Counted from the first letter of the stretch, positions 34,376-46,610 are shown. The stretch: DNA of 64,000 nt from Opeltia flavorubescens (GCA_000442125.1 KE546980.1:1302001-1366000), one strand, 5' to 3'. The notes: a model not told the origin generated them from the letters alone. A program made the numbers and translations.

Positions 34376-35481
34376 TGATATTCTATGCTGATTTTGTCGT
34401 AGTTATATGTGTATTTGTTTACCGTAGTCTGCATTTTAGTTAAGAAGTACAGGCGAGCAGCTTCCCTGAAAACCAGCCTCGTTGAAATGTATAATTTTAC
34501 AAGGCTGCGAAATCTGCCGAACACTCGTCACACTGGTCTAGAGTATCAAACGCTTACTTGGCATTCCCCTTGGAAACATCATCTGTGTGAGGGCTAAGTG
34601 GGGACTACCGCCGCATTGGTATTAATCGTGTCGAGTTATGCGAATTGAACAGTCCATGTACACGATTTTATGCTTGGATCGCAAAAGATTGAGAAGAGGT
34701 CAAACACTCCGGCTTTCCAACATCAGGGACTTTATGCTAGAACATGAACTCCAAAGCAGCTACTGGGACGTTTGACCCCACAGATTTGAATGGTAGACTT
34801 GATAATGCCTACGAATGGCTTAGTGCATCGGAAGTAGGTTCTTCGGTGAAAATGCCAAGCCTCCAAATTCCCAACTGAAATTAGTCGCGATTTTCCTCGT
34901 CTGCCTGACTCATGATTGCAGCTGAAGCCTGGCTACGTCTCGAGGGCCGTTAAAGTTCTCTAGGTAGCATCCAAGCACCGAAAAGCATGGTTAGTATGGA
35001 ACATGAGCGGTCCTCGGGCAATGCGTTTTGGCTTGGTATTGAATTACGTTCTTGATTGATCGGAATTCCTCGCGACAATTAAAGTACCTTGTCATGAGTC
35101 TCAATCTTTGAGACCTCTGGAGCACAGAGATATTGGAGAAAGAAGGTCTTATTTGATGGGTGGTCCCTACTAGGCTGAAATGCCTTGCTGGAAGCTGCAG
35201 GACCTGTCGTATGAGCTCATCATGCATAATTTCAAGGAAGCCTGGGCAAATCTCGAGGCTGACACACGAAGTATCAATCTCACTTTTGAACGCGCCAAAA
35301 ATCCGTATTTCCCTCAAAATTTATGTCATGGCAGAGAAGTTGTTTCGTGATGTCTTACTAACGTTCTTTTGCTATGGGCGGTGTTCTCTAGTAGTCCTAT
35401 GATCTCAAGTCTCGAGGATTTGAGTTTCTTCTCTAAATCCCGCTTCTATTCGTAAGACTCTCCGTCGTAGGAACATCGTCA
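34376..35481. other. 1.1-kb spacer upstream of the NACHT-ankyrin gene
   Basis: No supported gene. A 108-codon minus-strand frame at 34991-35317 lacks an ATG start and any family motif. Confidence 0.4.
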
Positions 35482-38400
35482 ATGGATATATCAGCCAGCA
35501 TTATTACCTTGATCGGTGCAGTGAATGAGGTTGTCACCATCTGTTACAACTACGTAGCGGCCACTAGAGGTGCACCATGGGCACTCTCAAAGATGATAGA
35601 TGAGCTTAATAACCTTCGACGAGTGCTCGAGTCGATCGAAAGATTTTATAGAGACACGGATGATGACGACCAAGGTACTGCCTCACGCTTAGGGTCTATT
35701 AGGGAGCTTTGTGACGCACAAACTGGTTCGATAGCGAAAGAACTCGATAGTCTCATGCAAAAATTGCGTCACCCAAAATGGGCCGGTCTAGATGGATCAA
35801 AACGACAAGCTATGATGAAAACCTTGACCTGGCCATTGAAAGAAGGCGAAGCAAAAAAGACCTTGCAGAATATCGAACGAATGAAGAGCACCTTGGAGTT
35901 GGCCTTAACAGTCGATCTAATGCAAGTATGATCCACCTCAAAAGTCGGCGAATTCTGAACAAACTATTAGTGAAACCCAGAAAGCAGAGCTTAAGACTCT
36001 GAAGAAGTCCGTCAGATCCTTGCGTGATGGTACGTAAGCTGGCATGTCAGATTCTAACCATACTAAACTACACGGCAGATGATCATTATCAGAGGATATT
36101 GAGATGGCTCTCTGCACCGGATCCCTCTACTAATCTGAATGCTGCTCTCAAAAGAAGGCATACTGGTACTGGGAAGTGGTTGCTAGAGAACCAGATCTAC
36201 AAAAATTGGAAGGCGGCTCGAGGTTCTTTCCTCTGGCTGCATGGGATGCCCGGCTGTGGTATTGCCCAAGATTGTCCAATGAGAACATGCTGAATAAGTA
36301 GCGTCTGACTGCATACAATAGGAAAATCCATTCTTAGCTCAACGATCATAGAAGACCTGCGTCAGGAGATGTCTCAGCCGGATAAGATTGTCATGTACTT
36401 TTATTTTGACTTCAACGACATCTCCAAACAACACGTTGACAAAATGCTGCGTTCTCTGGTAGTTCAACTGTCATGTACATGTCCACATGTTCCGGAGCCA
36501 CTTGCAATTTTGTACAAATCGTGCAACAAGGGCTCTGTGCAACCTTATACAAATGATATTGTGGAAGTTTTACAAGCACTCCTCAAACAATACCATCAAG
36601 TCTATATAGTGCTGGACGCCTTGGATGAGTGCGAAAGCCGATCAGAGCTTCTTGATTGGATGGGACGACTATTCAAGCAAAATTCAGATCGGCTGAGCCT
36701 GATCATAACCAGCAGAAAGATCAAAGATCTAGACGATTTTGTCGCCAAGGAATCTGGACCAGAGAACAGCTTTTCTATTCCAGACCAGAGTGTCAATGAA
36801 GACATCTGTTTGTTTGTTAAAGAAATCCTTCACTCAGATCAAAGATTCAGAAGATGGCATAGACAGCCGGAGGTATTAGAAGAGATTGAAGAGAGGTTGA
36901 TCAACCAAGCGGGGGGAATGTAAGAATACTCACCATCTCTAGTGCATGCTGATGACTTACACATCTTTCATTACACAGGTTTCGTTGGGCAGCTTGCCAG
37001 CTTGACGCGCTGAGTGGTTGTCGAAGCCTTAACAAACTTCGTCGAGCACTCAACTCTTTGCCAATCACACTTGACGAAACGTATGAACGTATCTTATGCA
37101 ATATCGATCCGATCTTCAAGGTGGAAGCTCTTCATGTATTGCAGTGGTTGGTATATGCAATGAGACCACTTACTCTGGTAGAAGTAGCGGAACTTGTTGC
37201 TTTCGACGTTGAGCATGAGCCAAGATTTGACCCTACAAATCGTTTTGCAGATATTGAAGAAGTTCTGGACTTGTGCTCAAGTCTGACGCTCTGTACCATG
37301 TCTGACGGCGCTGGTAATGCCGACAGCTACCAACACAATAATAGCAGTATTCTTAATTCTAAGGGAAGGGTACCGTTCGTTAGGCTTGCCCATTTCTCGG
37401 TCAAGGAGTACCTAACTTCAAACCGTATCGGGCAAGGACCAGCAGCATACTTCAGTGTCGACGAAGAACTATCACATCTAAGGCTTGCAGAAACATGTCT
37501 TTCTTGCCTGCTGCTGTACGAAGATGACCCTCCTATTGGTACAAAGGCGTTTTCAACCAAATTTCCTATCGCTAAATACGCTGCTGAACATTGGCTGAGC
37601 CATTTCAAGAAGGCAAATGGTATACTGAAAGAGCACCATTACGAGTACGCATCAAAACTTTTCTCAGGCGAACATGTAGTACGGAATTGGATAGGTCTTT
37701 ACGATATCGATCGTGAAACCGGCCAGATGCACTCATTCAGAATACCACAAGGATCCACACTCTATTATGCAGTACTCACTGGATCATATGCTCTTGTAGC
37801 GGTCGTCTTACAGAAGTTCAATGACTATGAAAGAGAAAAGACACATGACAATAGACGCTCTACATTTGTGACCGATGATCATCGCTGGGTTCCATGTAGT
37901 CGCTCTGACCAGGCTGCATGCATCAATCAGACCGGAGGATCGTTGCATACTCCTCTAATATTAGCTTCATGGTATGGTTTGCCGAAGATCGTCGAGCTGC
38001 TTCTGACATATGGCGCCAATCCTAACATCTACACACAAGTGATGCTAGACTCCTTGTTTTCTTTTAACGCTACAAGATCCGCACTAGCAGCTGCGGTGCA
38101 TGACGGCAGGATCGACATAGCAAAATGTCTGCTAGATCATGGCGCCGACATCCATGAGGGGTTACCTTGCTCTTTAACGGCAAGCAATCATGCAATCGAC
38201 TATGGCACTGCTTTAAAATATATATGCTTGGACCAAATCGAAGGATTACAAGGGCAGAGAATGCACCAAATATCCAATGACCAAAAAGTTCCTAGACGGA
38301 TCTTTGAAAAGGTGCGGCTCGGCTTGTTATCACGACCCCAATCTCTCGCCGAATTTGATACCGAATCAATCGGGGGATTCTCTGTTCCTCTATTGTTTGA

Positions 38401-38821
38401 AGCTGTACACAACGGTGACATTGATATGGTCAGCCTCCTCCTCGACTACGGCGCCTTGATTGATCACAGGAACGGGTTTCACCGCAATACAGCTCTAATC
38501 GAAGCTGCTGCGCGGGGCAACGACATGATGGTAGAGTTGCTACTGGACAGGGGCGCTTCAATCAACGAGACGGACATTTTCGGGAACACTGCCTTGGCTT
38601 GTGCCTTCAACGCTGGCAAGGGAAGTACAGCTGCCATACTTATGGGAAAAGGAGCTGAATATCCTTGTTGGGCGCTCCCGGTTGGCGACTTCTACGTCGA
38701 TAATACCTGCATAGATGTACTACATCCAGAAAGTGATGAGGAGTGCAACGAGGAAGATCAAGTACTCTCAGGGAGAGGCGGGGTGATGTTCGCAAAAAAT
38801 GTGTCTGTAGCATGGCGTTGA
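35482..38821 (+). CDS. NACHT-ankyrin STAND receptor (fungal NLR-like)
   Basis: Five exons: 35482-35925, 35981-36029, 36079-36258, 36322-36919 and 36979-38821. All joins keep phase, giving 1037 aa. The N-terminal about 165 residues are a helical STAND effector/adaptor region (MDISASIITLIGAVNEVVTI), most like Helo_like_N. NACHT follows: Walker A GMPGCGKS (about 220-227) is split by the third intron, then Walker B YIVLDALDECES and SLIITSRK. The post-NACHT helical/winged-helix region contains LPITLDETYERIL. The C-terminal half holds five to six ankyrin repeats (HTPLILASWYGLPKIVELLL, YGANPNIY, GNTALACAFNAGK). Such proteins act in non-self recognition and programmed cell death. The architecture looks intact. 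Confidence 0.93.
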
Positions 38822-39838
38822 CGGCAGGCCTGGCGAACATTGATAACTATGGCATATAACCTCTTCTCGAAGACGGAGAAGCGACAAGGATATGAGCATA
38901 CGCTCACGATGAATTGCACTGTGATAGATCGGTGATGGTGAATACAAAAGTCGATAAAGATAGTCTGGATCTTGCATCCGCTGTCTATTTGATTCGTAAT
39001 CACAAATAAAGACGGTTTCAGCCGGCGCGAAAAAAATCGGCAATTGTCACATGTGCTACCCGTTGAGTCGAAAAAAGGCAAGAAGTCGAACCTACGACCA
39101 AGGTGAGGCTAGGACTTCGAAGCTTATTTAGTCACGATGTACATTTTGTGGAGATTCGGGATGACTCGAATAATGGTGTGGCGTTGTACGCTGATATTGG
39201 GCATGAGAATCTTTGCTTTCAGCGCTATCGTCATATTCACGAGTTCTCTTCTCTACCTTGTGCCTCATGGACAGGTTTTCGCCATCGGTATCACTAAGAT
39301 GACATCCATGTAACATTCGCTGTGCCTGGTCTTCAAGAGGCGCGAGAAATATTGTATCGGCTCCTTGAATCATCACCGGATGCAACTGCTCCAATGGTAT
39401 GGTAGAGCTTGGCCAATGTCAAAAGCCTTCGTTGGATTTGAAATCAATGTTACACTTAACTGTAATTCCGGTGGTTTACAAGGCACCCACGGAATTCTCA
39501 CCTCAGCGCCAAGAGACATATCGTCCAACAACGTCACATGGGAGCCTGATACCAGACGCTTGCACTCTACTTGACTAACAATCTCATAGGCTTCGAGCTT
39601 CCTAGCTTAGATAGCTACTGTAACGGCGATCCGCAACACACCGATCTTTTTGCCTTGCCAAGATCTGCTCTACCGAAGTATAAGAATGCACATAAAACCC
39701 GTGTGATTTTCGGAATACCACTCTTTCAGAACGGCAATCACTCTGTTCTCCATCTCGAATCACGATACCCGTTCTTGAAAATCATCTTCGGGGAACTAAC
39801 AGCAACTAAGATACCGATCAACCCAGACCTCAGCACAC
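38822..39838. other. 1-kb spacer between NACHT-ankyrin and repeat-protein genes
   Basis: No supported gene. The minus-strand frame 39128-39394 and plus-strand frames 39365-39972 read partly protein-like but lack starts, splice partners or motifs. Confidence 0.4.
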
Positions 39839-40633
39839 ATGTCATCCCTCGACAGATTATACTTCATCAAAACACTCCAGACCACGTCCGGAAAGATCGA
39901 AGTCCATATCGCTGTAAATCAGGACAACTACGGTACGATAGACCACTTCGTCACACCACTCTCACCCAGTGATGCCCCCAATGGCAGACTCATCGTCGAC
40001 ACCGACGTATACTACCTTAAAGCAGCAATTCCCCCACCCGGTACGATCCAGCTGAACCGCCTGGCCTACAACAACTATTCCCAATTCGATATCCGCGCTG
40101 CTGCCACTCCATTCAGCCCTAGCGATGCAGCCAATGGATTCTTCACTATTGATGATGAGAGCATTTATTTCATCAAGATGAGGAATACAGCATCGGGTTT
40201 TGTGGAGGTCTTCATAGCACGTAAATTCGACGACAACACCTGGCCGAAGGTACATCTTCATCTTGAGACTGCGTTCAAGGTGGATGAAGTGTTGGATGGC
40301 TATCTTACGATTCACGCTGGGGATTTGTATTACATCAAGACACGCAATACGAAGAGTGGTGTGGTTGAGCTACATCGAGCGGACTTCCGGTACGCTTACA
40401 CCGATATCAAGATTTACAATACCATGTTTACGACTTCCGACGATCGCAATGGGATCTGGGAGGTGAATAATGATGGCTCGCTTTATTTTATCATGACGAA
40501 GAATACGAGGAGTGGAAGGGTTGAGGTTCATATCAACATGTTCGCTGGGACAAGGAGGTCGAAGGAGTATCATTTCGCGACGGCTTTTGATGTGGCTGAT
40601 GCGGGGAATGGGATTTGGAGTATTCATGGTTAA
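39839..40633 (+). CDS. five-repeat protein, candidate five-bladed propeller or lectin
   Basis: Single exon, 264 aa, no signal peptide or membrane helix. Almost the whole protein is five repeats of about 50-54 residues, starting near residues 4, 54, 105, 159 and 211. The pattern is LYFIKTxNTxSGxVEVHIA, then a variable Tyr-rich part, then a T-x-F-x-x-x-D-x-x-NG-x-W/F-x-I/V end. Repeat 2 is the most diverged in its first strand. Five repeats of this length resemble the layout of tachylectin-2-type propellers (five 47-residue repeats), but I see no direct sequence match. Cytosolic sugar- or ligand-binding is inference. It lies 1 kb downstream of the NACHT-ankyrin gene, same strand. Confidence 0.8.
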   Translation: MSSLDRLYFIKTLQTTSGKIEVHIAVNQDNYGTIDHFVTPLSPSDAPNGRLIVDTDVYYLKAAIPPPGTIQLNRLAYNNYSQFDIRAAATPFSPSDAANGFFTIDDESIYFIKMRNTASGFVEVFIARKFDDNTWPKVHLHLETAFKVDEVLDGYLTIHAGDLYYIKTRNTKSGVVELHRADFRYAYTDIKIYNTMFTTSDDRNGIWEVNNDGSLYFIMTKNTRSGRVEVHINMFAGTRRSKEYHFATAFDVADAGNGIWSIHG

Positions 40634-41538
40634 GTTGATGTTGTTTGTGTCATTTATCGCCGCTTCTGTTTCGGTATGGATTGAAACGCAAGGCACTCAT
40701 GATTGAAGTATGTTTTCGGGAGTCGGAGGCTTATTTTCATTCATTGGTATTAGTCTGCGAATGTTTTCTCAACTCTCGTCTACTCAATGTTTTCGTACCT
40801 TGCCGATGTTTGACACCAAGTGGATGTATGACTACTCAATACTCGCCGCTTTCGCGACTCAAAACCTTTCATATTACTTTCCACGCTATTTATGCAAAAA
40901 GTATTTATTAATACACTTTGATTGTCATCGTCTACCTGCTGCATTCTACAGGCAATAATACTGCATGGTGATTTTCGTTTCATATTATTACCGATATATG
41001 TGAACTGCTAGATCTTGTGCTACGATGATTTTGAAAAGGTCCCGCGAGGTGATCTTTGTGTTGATCGTTTATTATTCATTACTTCCAATCCATGATGCGT
41101 TCTTATTCCCTGACTTCGTACTACCTGGTCGGATTATTGGACGCGCCCCACGAATGTATCTAGTCTCTGTCTCGATGTCTTCGGTGATGCAGCATTCAAT
41201 GTTCCTTCGAAATCGTTCCCTGTGATCCATGAAGTCCGACTCTAAGGATGTCCTCGGATATTCCTCAGCCTTGTGGCAGATCGACATCGAAGTCGCAGCC
41301 CATAATTGGAACGGTCAAATTACCATAAACGCCAAGTATCGCGAGCACGCAATACATTGCTGGATTTGGACTGGGGTCAGCGGATAGAATCACCCACTAA
41401 TCACGATCTCGTATCTATATACACGCTGTGGCGATATGCGCATGGCGGCAATGATATACTGCGACATGTCTAATCACGGACCTCAACAAACATGTCCCAA
41501 ACACAATCGAAGCTCCTCAGACAAATCCATATCTCGAA
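40634..41538. other. 0.9-kb spacer
   Basis: AT-rich at the 5' side, no supported gene. The last about 100 bp are the probable leader of the secreted gene. Confidence 0.4.
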
Positions 41539-42727
41539 ATGAGATGTCTCTCCCTCGCATCCTTGGCGCTTCTCCTCCCTTCAACATGGGCACTCACACT
41601 ACCATCCCCAAATCCCGATCTTAAGCCCACAATCCAGTAAGCCCATCCCACCCTCTCCTTCCAAACCCTTCCACTAACCAACCCTCCCACTTCTGCTCTC
41701 ACATCAAAGCAGATCCCACCACCTAATCAAACCCAAAGACCCCCCAAACTTCAAAGTCCTAATCCACCTCCTCGACCTCGACCCTTCCGCCGCCCTTCCC
41801 CCTACATCCGTCTACCTCGCCTCCATCCCCCTCCTCGCAGACTGGGCCTCTAATGGCTGGACCCACACATATCCGCCCCGCGGCCCTACACAAGGGAAAG
41901 ACGGCTACGGGTTAAGGATAGAATGGCGATGTATCGCCTACGCGAGTGATAAGAACCAACTAGAGACAAGGCATTTAGTGCTGGGGATGTTGCATTTCCT
42001 GAACCAGATGCGCAAGAGTGGGTTTTGGCCGGGGAATGCGGCGGTGTTGGTGGGGAGGGAGGGGGTGGGGTATTTGGAGGTTATGAAGATGAGAGCTGGG
42101 GCGGGTGGGGGGGTTGATGATACTTCCGAAAGCAGTAAACGTAATAGCAGCAGCACTACTCCGTCTTCGCCGGCGCAGAAGGATATGGAGGTTGAGGCTG
42201 CAAGACGTATCCCCGACCCCCTCAACCCCTCCCTAACAATAATCTACACAATCACATCCTCCCGCCCCCTCTCCTGCCCCAACCTCTTCAGCACAATCCT
42301 CTACGCCATCGCCACCGCTGCGCAGGGCGCTAATGACGAACTCTGCCAAGACCTCGCCGGGTATAACGAGCAGAGGGACACGCTCTTCCAGATCCAAGGA
42401 TGGAAAGTTGATTTTTGGAAGCAGGGGTTGGATTATGGATTACTGAGGAGGGGGTTGGTTTTGCTTGCGGAGAGGTTGGGGGAGAGGGTTGCTAGTGGGG
42501 TGGGGTGCGCGGAGGTGGGGTGGAGGTGGGAGTGNNNNNNNNNNNNNNNNNNNNNNNNNNNNNNNNNNNTGGGGGGGTTAGGGGTAGTGATCTTTAGGAG
42601 GAGGAGGGGGGAAGAAGGGGGAAGGGGGATGGGGGGAATATGCCAATTGAAAGGGGTTGTCTGTAGTGTGTGTGGGATTCGAAATCTGAGATTAAGATAT
42701 ATATCTGTTTCCTTAATTGATACCTGA
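41539..42727 (+). CDS. secreted protein of unknown function, interrupted by an assembly gap
   Basis: Exon 1 (41539-41636) encodes a signal peptide, MRCLSLASLALLLPSTWA. A 76-nt intron (GTAAGC...AAGCAG, 41637-41712) joins in phase to an exon that runs into 35 Ns (42535-42569). The 3' end is therefore unsure; the frame is nominally open to 42727 if the gap size is true. Mature sequence includes VLIHLLDLDPSA, a GYGLRIEWRCIAYASDKNQL segment and GMLHFLNQMRKSG, followed by a Ser-rich insert and a helical end. No known family. Strong C-rich to G-rich switching along the coding strand. Confidence 0.7.
42535..42569. other. assembly gap of 35 N
   Basis: Run of N inside the 3' part of the secreted-protein gene, flanked by G-rich sequence on both sides (GGGGTGGGG-like), which may have defeated sequencing. 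True length unknown. Confidence 0.99.
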
Positions 42728-43163
42728 GAGCTTTGATTTCCATAAAGCCTTCTCCTTAGTCGGGATAATCGTTGCTCGAATTTAGAAGAAGCTAAAGGAT
42801 TTTTGTGTCACGGATACGTGCTTGGGGAGGGTCCAATGACGTCATATCCCTATCATTGGCCTCAAGCAACGCGAGGTTCGTAGATCAAATGCCTTCTCGA
42901 TTCAAGAAAAACAAGGACCACCTTCGCGTGCACCGATCGACAACCCCAAGGATAGTAAATAAACGACTCTAGAAGATATTCTCGAAGAGAGGTTTCATCC
43001 AATCGCGACTCCTCTTCTCAATTCCGGGGACAGTGGTGAAAGGGACAAAGAATAAAAAAAGCAAGACCAAACATTCCTCATGAAAATTTGATATGCTTCA
43101 TCCGGAGAAGGAAGGAAAATAAATAGGACAAAGTTACCCTCATACTTTCCCTGTAGTCACAAG
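42728..43163. other. spacer before the IMPACT-family gene
   Basis: 436 bp without a supported gene; probable terminator and promoter functions only. Confidence 0.4.
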
Positions 43164-44096
43164 ATGTCACACAAACGCCCCCATTCCCCCTCCCCTTCCC
43201 CCTCACAATCTGACATCTACATCTCCCCACCCCTAACATCCCGCTCCTCAACATTCATCGCGCATTTCTCCCCCTCCCTCTCACCCGCAACCCTCCGCTC
43301 CCACCCTTCCCTCGCAACAGCAACGCACCGTATGTTCGCTTGGCGGTACCCTAGTACCCAAACATCCATCCACCCGGGCAAAAAGCAATCTAGGCCATAT
43401 TACGCAACCGGGCATGACGACGACGGAGAAAAGTTTGGGGGAAAGACATTAGAAAAGGTATTGATTGAAGAGGATGTAGTGGGAGCAGTAGTGGTAGCGA
43501 GGTGGTTTGGGGGTGTGATGTTAGGCCCTGCACGTTTCGAGATGATGAGGAGTGTGGCGAAAGACGCTGTGGGACAGTATAAAAAAACCTCGCATTACAA
43601 CAACACTAATAACCATCATCGCGGAGGAGAAGGGAAGAGGGCGAAGCTTGACAGCACGATAGCAAATGAATCAGGCATGGTAAGGAGGAAAGACGTCTTA
43701 GTTAAACTCTTGAGGGAGAGGGATTCCAGTATTTCTATCTTGAGGGGGTTGTTGGCGGAGAAGAAGGGTGTGGTGGGAGGGCAGGAACGTCCGAAGACGG
43801 GTTTTGTGGCGGGGGTGAGGGAGGTGGGGTACGAGGGTATGGAATTGAAAGTGCTGGAGAGGTTGGAGCAGGTGAGGGATAAGACTATTGGATGGATATT
43901 GAAGGAGATTGAGAAGGTTGAGGGAGTTGAGAGGGAGGGGAGGGAAATAGTTGTGGAGGCAGCGGAGGGAAGATTGATATCTGACGGTGCTAAGTTGGTT
44001 GCGGATACTAGTGCGATGGTTGTGAATGGAGAGAAAGGCCAGGATACTGGGGAAGAGACCCCGTTTCAATCAACGAAAACGCAGAAATCACCCTGA
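43164..44096 (+). CDS. IMPACT/YIH1-type (UPF0029) domain protein
   Basis: Single exon, 310 aa. The IMPACT fold covers about residues 28-130: SSTFIAHFSP, then ATHRMFAWRYPS, a DDDGEKFGGKTLEKVL segment and the family hallmark VVVARWFGGVMLGPARFEMM. The remaining about 180 residues are a fungal-specific helical tail with KDVLVKLLRERDSSISILRG and coiled-coil character. YIH1/IMPACT proteins bind GCN1 and dampen GCN2 signalling; short fungal members like this one lack the RWD domain, so that role is not assured. C-rich at the 5' end and G-rich at the 3' end of the coding strand. Confidence 0.88.
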   Translation: MSHKRPHSPSPSPSQSDIYISPPLTSRSSTFIAHFSPSLSPATLRSHPSLATATHRMFAWRYPSTQTSIHPGKKQSRPYYATGHDDDGEKFGGKTLEKVLIEEDVVGAVVVARWFGGVMLGPARFEMMRSVAKDAVGQYKKTSHYNNTNNHHRGGEGKRAKLDSTIANESGMVRRKDVLVKLLRERDSSISILRGLLAEKKGVVGGQERPKTGFVAGVREVGYEGMELKVLERLEQVRDKTIGWILKEIEKVEGVEREGREIVVEAAEGRLISDGAKLVADTSAMVVNGEKGQDTGEETPFQSTKTQKSP

Positions 44097-44354
44097 TTTC
44101 TAGTGTCGGTCCACTACAATACAGATGCTGGCACTTTACAACCGGGATATCTTCCCACCATTCGTCTGGGCGGGTTCGAATTCTCGATGATTACTCACAG
44201 TAACCAATATCGATTTCGGAAAAGCCTGAAGTCATATACCGAAAGCCTAGTAGAAGAGGAATACGAAACAACGCTCACAATATTTGCGCCGGAAGAATTA
44301 CCTACATCAACCTTATCACGGATACCTCTACGCTTCATACGTTCTGAGAAATTC
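44097..44354. other. convergent 3' spacer
   Basis: 258 bp between the ends of the IMPACT-family gene and the P450 gene. Nothing recognisable; no reductase domain is encoded here. Confidence 0.5.
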
Positions 44355-45780
44355 CTACTTCACCCTCTCCTTCACCTTGACATCGAAACCCACCGGCCTC
44401 AGATTAAACCACCCATCCTGCTTCAACTTATACCCCGGATCCGCCATCTCGAAATCCACCTCCCTCAACAAAGTGACAAGTGTAATCATATTCCACATCC
44501 AAGCATAGTTCCTCCCGTAACAAACCCTCTTCCCGTTACCGAACCATTTCTTCGCTCCCTCTGGCAATTTGTCAAAGGCTTCGCCGACCATCCGCTCGGG
44601 CTTGAAGGCTTCCGGCTCTTCGAAAACGGCGGGGTCGCGGTTCACGCCGTGGAGCACGATGATCATGGTTTGCTTTGCGGGGACTTGGTATTTGCCTCCT
44701 GCTAAGAGGACAGGTCCTTTACTGTCTGGGAGAGGTTCGATGTTGAAACCTGGGGCTGCAGCGCAGAGGCGCAATGTTTCTCGCACGATACCGGCGCAGT
44801 AGGGGAGGCTGTCGATATGTGCGTTGGTAAACTCTGCGTCGCCGATAACGGAATCGATTTCCTCCCTGGCTTTGGTGATGCAGCCTGGGTTTTGCAGCAA
44901 ATAGTAGATAGCACTTGCGATGACGCAGGGCGCTGTGCTGGAACCGATGGGCATGGTGACGATCTCATCGATGATCTGTTGCTCGTCTAGCCCTTTTCCC
45001 GTCTCAGGGTCTTTCGCATTCATCATTGTGTAGAGCATGTCTTTCCTATCGGTGGGGTTGGCGCGCCGGTATTCAAGACATTCGGTGGCGTATTGGCGCA
45101 TTGCCTTGCAGTCTTTCTGGAACTTAGATTGGTGGAGGAGCCAGTTCAGGATTTTTGGGCGAGTGGGACGTTTGATTGCTTCGGAGGTGGCTCCATCCAT
45201 GGCTTTGATCATGGGACTTTCTGGTCCGGAGATATTGTTCAATTTCCGACCGTAGAAACAGAGGGTTGTGGTTTCTATGTCCAGTCGATTTAGCTCTCCG
45301 ATGGCAGATACAGAGGTTCCGCTGCTCATGTTTCGCCATTTCGCAGTCAATTCAGCGGCACAGTCTCGTACTTCAGTGAAGTGGTCTGCGACTGCCGTGG
45401 GTGTGACTTGCGGAGCCAAGATGCGATGATGGACGCCCCAGATGGGCTCGTTCTCAAAGGCAGTGAAGAGTGATGCGTGCACGGCATTTCGAATTTCTAC
45501 GATAGGGCCACCGACGTATTTGCGGAAGCGCTTTTCATCGCAGAGCTCCTCGCACAGAGCAACACTTCCTACGAAGACGATCTGCTGGCCTAAGACTGAG
45601 ATTTTGAAGATTTCGCCTGATGCATGATGAGCGCTCGACAGAGACCACGACTCCAAGAAAGAGACACCGACCGTACTTCTCCCACAATTTCTGTAGCGAT
45701 ACCCACGTATTAGCGGGATTTACATCAGTCACATTACCCAGCAAAGGAACTCCAGGTGGTTTTGGAATGGGTGTCGACAT
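44355..45780 (-). CDS. cytochrome P450, CYP505-like heme domain without reductase
   Basis: Exon 1 (45672-45780) and exon 2 (44355-45616) are joined in phase by a 55-nt intron (donor GTCGGT, weak), giving 456 aa. It starts MSTPIPKPPGVPLLGNV, like fused P450BM3/P450foxy proteins, and keeps family blocks FVGSVALCEELCDEKRFRKY and VGGPIVEIRNAVH. ExxR (RETLR) and the heme loop WFGNGKRVCYGR (Cys ligand) are intact. The end ADPGYKLKQDGWFNLRPV matches the end of a BM3 heme domain and a stop follows at once, so no FMN/FAD reductase is attached. The I-helix reads MPIGSSTAPC, without the usual acidic-Thr pair. It would need a separate reductase; activity is uncertain. Confidence 0.92.
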
Positions 45781-46610
45781 CTTTGTTTCTGGACTTGAAG
45801 AAGTTCAAGACGGATGTGTTTGTTGACACGAGCTTTGGCAAAGTGGAGAAACATCTTGCAGGCGGTGGGGTTGGCGATATGCATGAACGATCATTGGTCA
45901 ATGGTAGCTATCGGAAATGCTCGGTATGGATGATGTTTGATTCGATGATCCGAAATAGGTCTGTACATGATGCTAGCGTCTTCGCTAACGCTTTAGATCT
46001 GAAGATCGACGATATCGAACATGGGTATGGTCTACGGGTTGGGCCGAACGAGGAAAGACTCTTGTTCTCATGTGACGCCTCGAACGCAGTAATAATCACT
46101 GTAACCATCAATTGAAAGCAAAAAGATGAAAGCTAGATAGTATGAGATAAAACGTTAGAAATACACGGAAGAGTGTTCCGTGCATCGAAGCGAACGTCAT
46201 GGCTTTCTTTGGTTGGCTCATTCTTCTAGCGCCATGTCAAGAAGCGCCACGGTGGCGATTGCATTATCTCTTTCGTGCTTAGTATGGCGCTGATATATCA
46301 AAAATTTGTTTTCAATGTGCTGGATCTGTGAGTGATTCCAGTCGAAAGAGACATTTCGGGGATGACAATATCGCAAGTTATGGACAGTGTAAAAGATCAA
46401 TTACGCCACAGTACCATATGCACATTCATTTGGTAATTCAGATAATTTATACAGAATTGAGGTGTCGATATACGAAGCATTAGCCTTTTATTCAGAGCTT
46501 GGAACTCAAAGGACAGTTTTTGAGGAGAAAAGCACTCGACCACAACATAGGAAACCTCACTCGTTCTACACTCCTTTAACGTTCACGATGAGCGGCCATG
46601 ATCTCCTCGT
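45781..46610. other. 0.8-kb spacer between P450 and GH25 genes
   Basis: No supported gene. Frames at 45756-46115 are not protein-like. Confidence 0.45.

Noticed and set aside
34991-35317. 108-codon minus-strand frame upstream of the NACHT-ankyrin gene
   Set aside because: No ATG at its start, no splice partner and no family motif. Its length is within chance for this base composition.
39128-39394. Minus-strand frame with a protein-like end (DTIFLAPLEDQAQRMLHGC)
   Set aside because: No start codon or upstream exon could be found. Recorded only as a possible relic.
44103-44705. 200-codon plus-strand frame overlapping the P450
   Set aside because: Antisense shadow of the P450 C-terminal exon.
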